64,000 nucleotides of DNA from Rhodospirillales bacterium (GTDB taxonomy: Bacteria > Pseudomonadota > Alphaproteobacteria > Rhodospirillales > WMHbin7): assembly GCA_016215555.1 (NCBI GenBank), contig JACRJC010000022.1, forward strand, positions 1-64,000, written 5' to 3'. Under the pieces are notes generated by a model. That model was not told the origin of the DNA, ran no database searches, and was given only the letters and a program-made list of their open reading frames with translations. The translations under genes and the position numbers were made by a program. The stretch's first letter is position 1, and every line of letters starts with the position of its first letter. Below are positions 63,149 to 64,000 of this stretch, in pieces.

Positions 63149-63267
63149 GCGCCCAAGGGGCGCCCGCGCTGGTAGATTCTTGAGGTTGGTACATTGGAGC
63201 CAGCGAAGCTGGCGGTGTGCGCGTGAGCCAAGGGCGCACAGCGCCCGCCCGGCGATTGAGGGGCAAC
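63149..63267 (+). promoter_or_regulatory. dsrN leader with two hairpins
   Basis: The 119-nt gap before dsrN contains CCAGC-gaa-GCTGG (about 63198-63212) and TGTGCGC-...-GCGCACA (about 63216-63241), the latter with an 11-nt loop. GAGGGG lies 5 nt before the dsrN ATG. No B12 box or other known riboswitch core was found. Could be an RNA element or attenuator specific to dsrN. Confidence 0.4.
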
Positions 63268-64000
63268 ATGTCAAGACTCGTGATATCTGCGGCGCATAAA
63301 TCTTCGGGCAAAACCACCGTCACGCTGGGCCTGCTGGCGGCGCTGTCCAAGCGCGGCCTGCGCCTGCAGCCCTTCAAGAAGGGGCCCGATTACATCGATC
63401 CCTTGTGGCACAAGGCGGCCAGCGGACGGCCTTGTTGGAATCTCGATTTCTATTCGATGTCGCGGCCCGAGATGCTGGCGCTGGCGGCCCGCGAATCCGA
63501 GAGCGCCGATCTGTCCTTGATCGAGGGCAACAAGGGCCTGTTCGACGGCATGGACACGGATGGTTCCGATGACACGGCGGCGCTGGCCAAATTGCTGAAG
63601 GCGCCGGTGGTGTTGGTCATCGACTGCCGGGGCACCACGCGCGGCATCGCCCCGCTGCTGAAAGGCTATCTGGACTTCGACCAGGATCTGGACATCGGCG
63701 GCGTGATTTTGAATCAAGTGGCGGGCCCCCGGCATGAAAGCAAATTGAAGGCCGCCATCGCCCGCTATCTGCCCTGCCTGCCGGTCCTGGGGGCCATTCC
63801 CAGGGATCGCGAACTGGAAGTGACCGAGCGTCATCTGGGTTTGGTGCCGGCCAATGAACAGACGGACGCTTCCGAGATGATTTCGATGCTGTCGGCCAGC
63901 GTGGAAAAGCATGTCGATCTGGACCAATTGCTGGCGGTCGCCAAGCGGGCCCAAGATTTCCCCAAGCCAGCGGCTTTGCCGGCAAAGCCGAAACCGGATT
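63268..64000 (+). CDS. dsrN: DsrN, CobB/CbiA-type siroheme amidase (3' end outside window)
   Basis: The first 244 codons of a cobyrinate a,c-diamide synthase-like protein, truncated by the window end. Opening M-S-R-L-V-I-S-A-A-H-K-S-S-G-K-T-T-V has a P-loop, then K-K-G-P-D-Y-I-D-P near residue 38 and E-G-N-K-G-L-F-D-G-M-D near 89, which are CobB/DethioB-type features. In sulfur oxidisers DsrN is thought to amidate siroheme for DsrAB. No stop codon is reached by 64000. Confidence 0.88.
   Translation, partial: MSRLVISAAHKSSGKTTVTLGLLAALSKRGLRLQPFKKGPDYIDPLWHKAASGRPCWNLDFYSMSRPEMLALAARESESADLSLIEGNKGLFDGMDTDGSDDTAALAKLLKAPVVLVIDCRGTTRGIAPLLKGYLDFDQDLDIGGVILNQVAGPRHESKLKAAIARYLPCLPVLGAIPRDRELEVTERHLGLVPANEQTDASEMISMLSASVEKHVDLDQLLAVAKRAQDFPKPAALPAKPKPD

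Noticed and set aside
63149-63267. Cobalamin riboswitch before dsrN
   Set aside because: Two hairpins occur, but no B12 box or other conserved core was seen, so only a structured leader is reported.

Overview
The window comes from a GC-rich alphaproteobacterium. The gene content (DnaA/DnaN/RecF/GyrB block preceded by rpsT, PHB genes, an oxidative-type dsr cluster, FTR1-type iron uptake) fits Rhodospirillales and most resembles Magnetospirillum/Phaeospirillum-like sulfur oxidisers. The genus is an inference from content, not a database result. No rRNA, tRNA, CRISPR array, prophage or complete IS was seen.

Layout. 0-1 kb: inverted-repeat-bounded repeat DNA and a MazE/MazF toxin-antitoxin pair. 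1-10.4 kb: asparagine synthase whose upstream region has been replaced by a 270-bp MITE-like element, an EamA exporter, phaB-phaA, a class II aldolase/SDR fusion, and a convergent EAL protein/PilZ pair. 10.4-20.5 kb: a candidate structured RNA, kup, dps, carB, greA, a TPR protein with a possible glycosyltransferase domain, a GT9 glycosyltransferase and an Lrp regulator. 20.7-27.8 kb: 2-Cys peroxiredoxin, trxB, a LysR regulator, an FtrABCD iron operon, and a DsrE-like/MoeB-like sulfur pair. 27.9-33.6 kb (minus strand): Rrf2-cysK, coaBC-dut, ubiE-ubiB. 33.7-40.9 kb: rpsT, dnaA, dnaN, recF, gyrB. 40.9-50.3 kb: an accessory stretch with a low-GC HEPN-like ORF, HigBA, a cyclic-nucleotide-binding protein, another DsrE-like protein, an unusual signalling locus (CheY; degenerate kinase fused to a DEDDh exonuclease; small membrane protein; symporter-STAC-histidine kinase), CbiX, and a DUF4160/DUF2442 pair whose DUF4160 gene is split by a second MITE-like element. 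50.3-64 kb: a TauD-like dioxygenase divergent from dsrABEFHCMKLJOP, a TrpD2-like gene and the start of dsrN.

How the genes work together. dsrAB, dsrEFH, dsrC and dsrMKLJOP encode cytoplasmic oxidation of stored sulfur by reverse-acting dissimilatory sulfite reductase. DsrEFH and DsrC relay sulfur, DsrMKJOP exchanges electrons with the quinone pool and periplasm, and DsrL is a flavin/iron-sulfur oxidoreductase. DsrEFH and DsrL are present and dsrD is not seen, which supports the oxidative direction. Two extra DsrE-family proteins, a MoeB-like enzyme, cysK with an Rrf2 regulator, CbiX and dsrN give the window a strong sulfur/siroheme theme.

The most notable findings are a pair of diverged MITE-like elements that share an internal core and each hit a gene (asnB and a DUF4160 toxin-like gene), the kinase-like/exonuclease fusion within a symporter-kinase locus, the HEPN-like ORF beside HigBA, matching near-leaderless promoter/operator layouts in front of two toxin-antitoxin modules, and uncharacterised regulatory structures in the dsr cluster.
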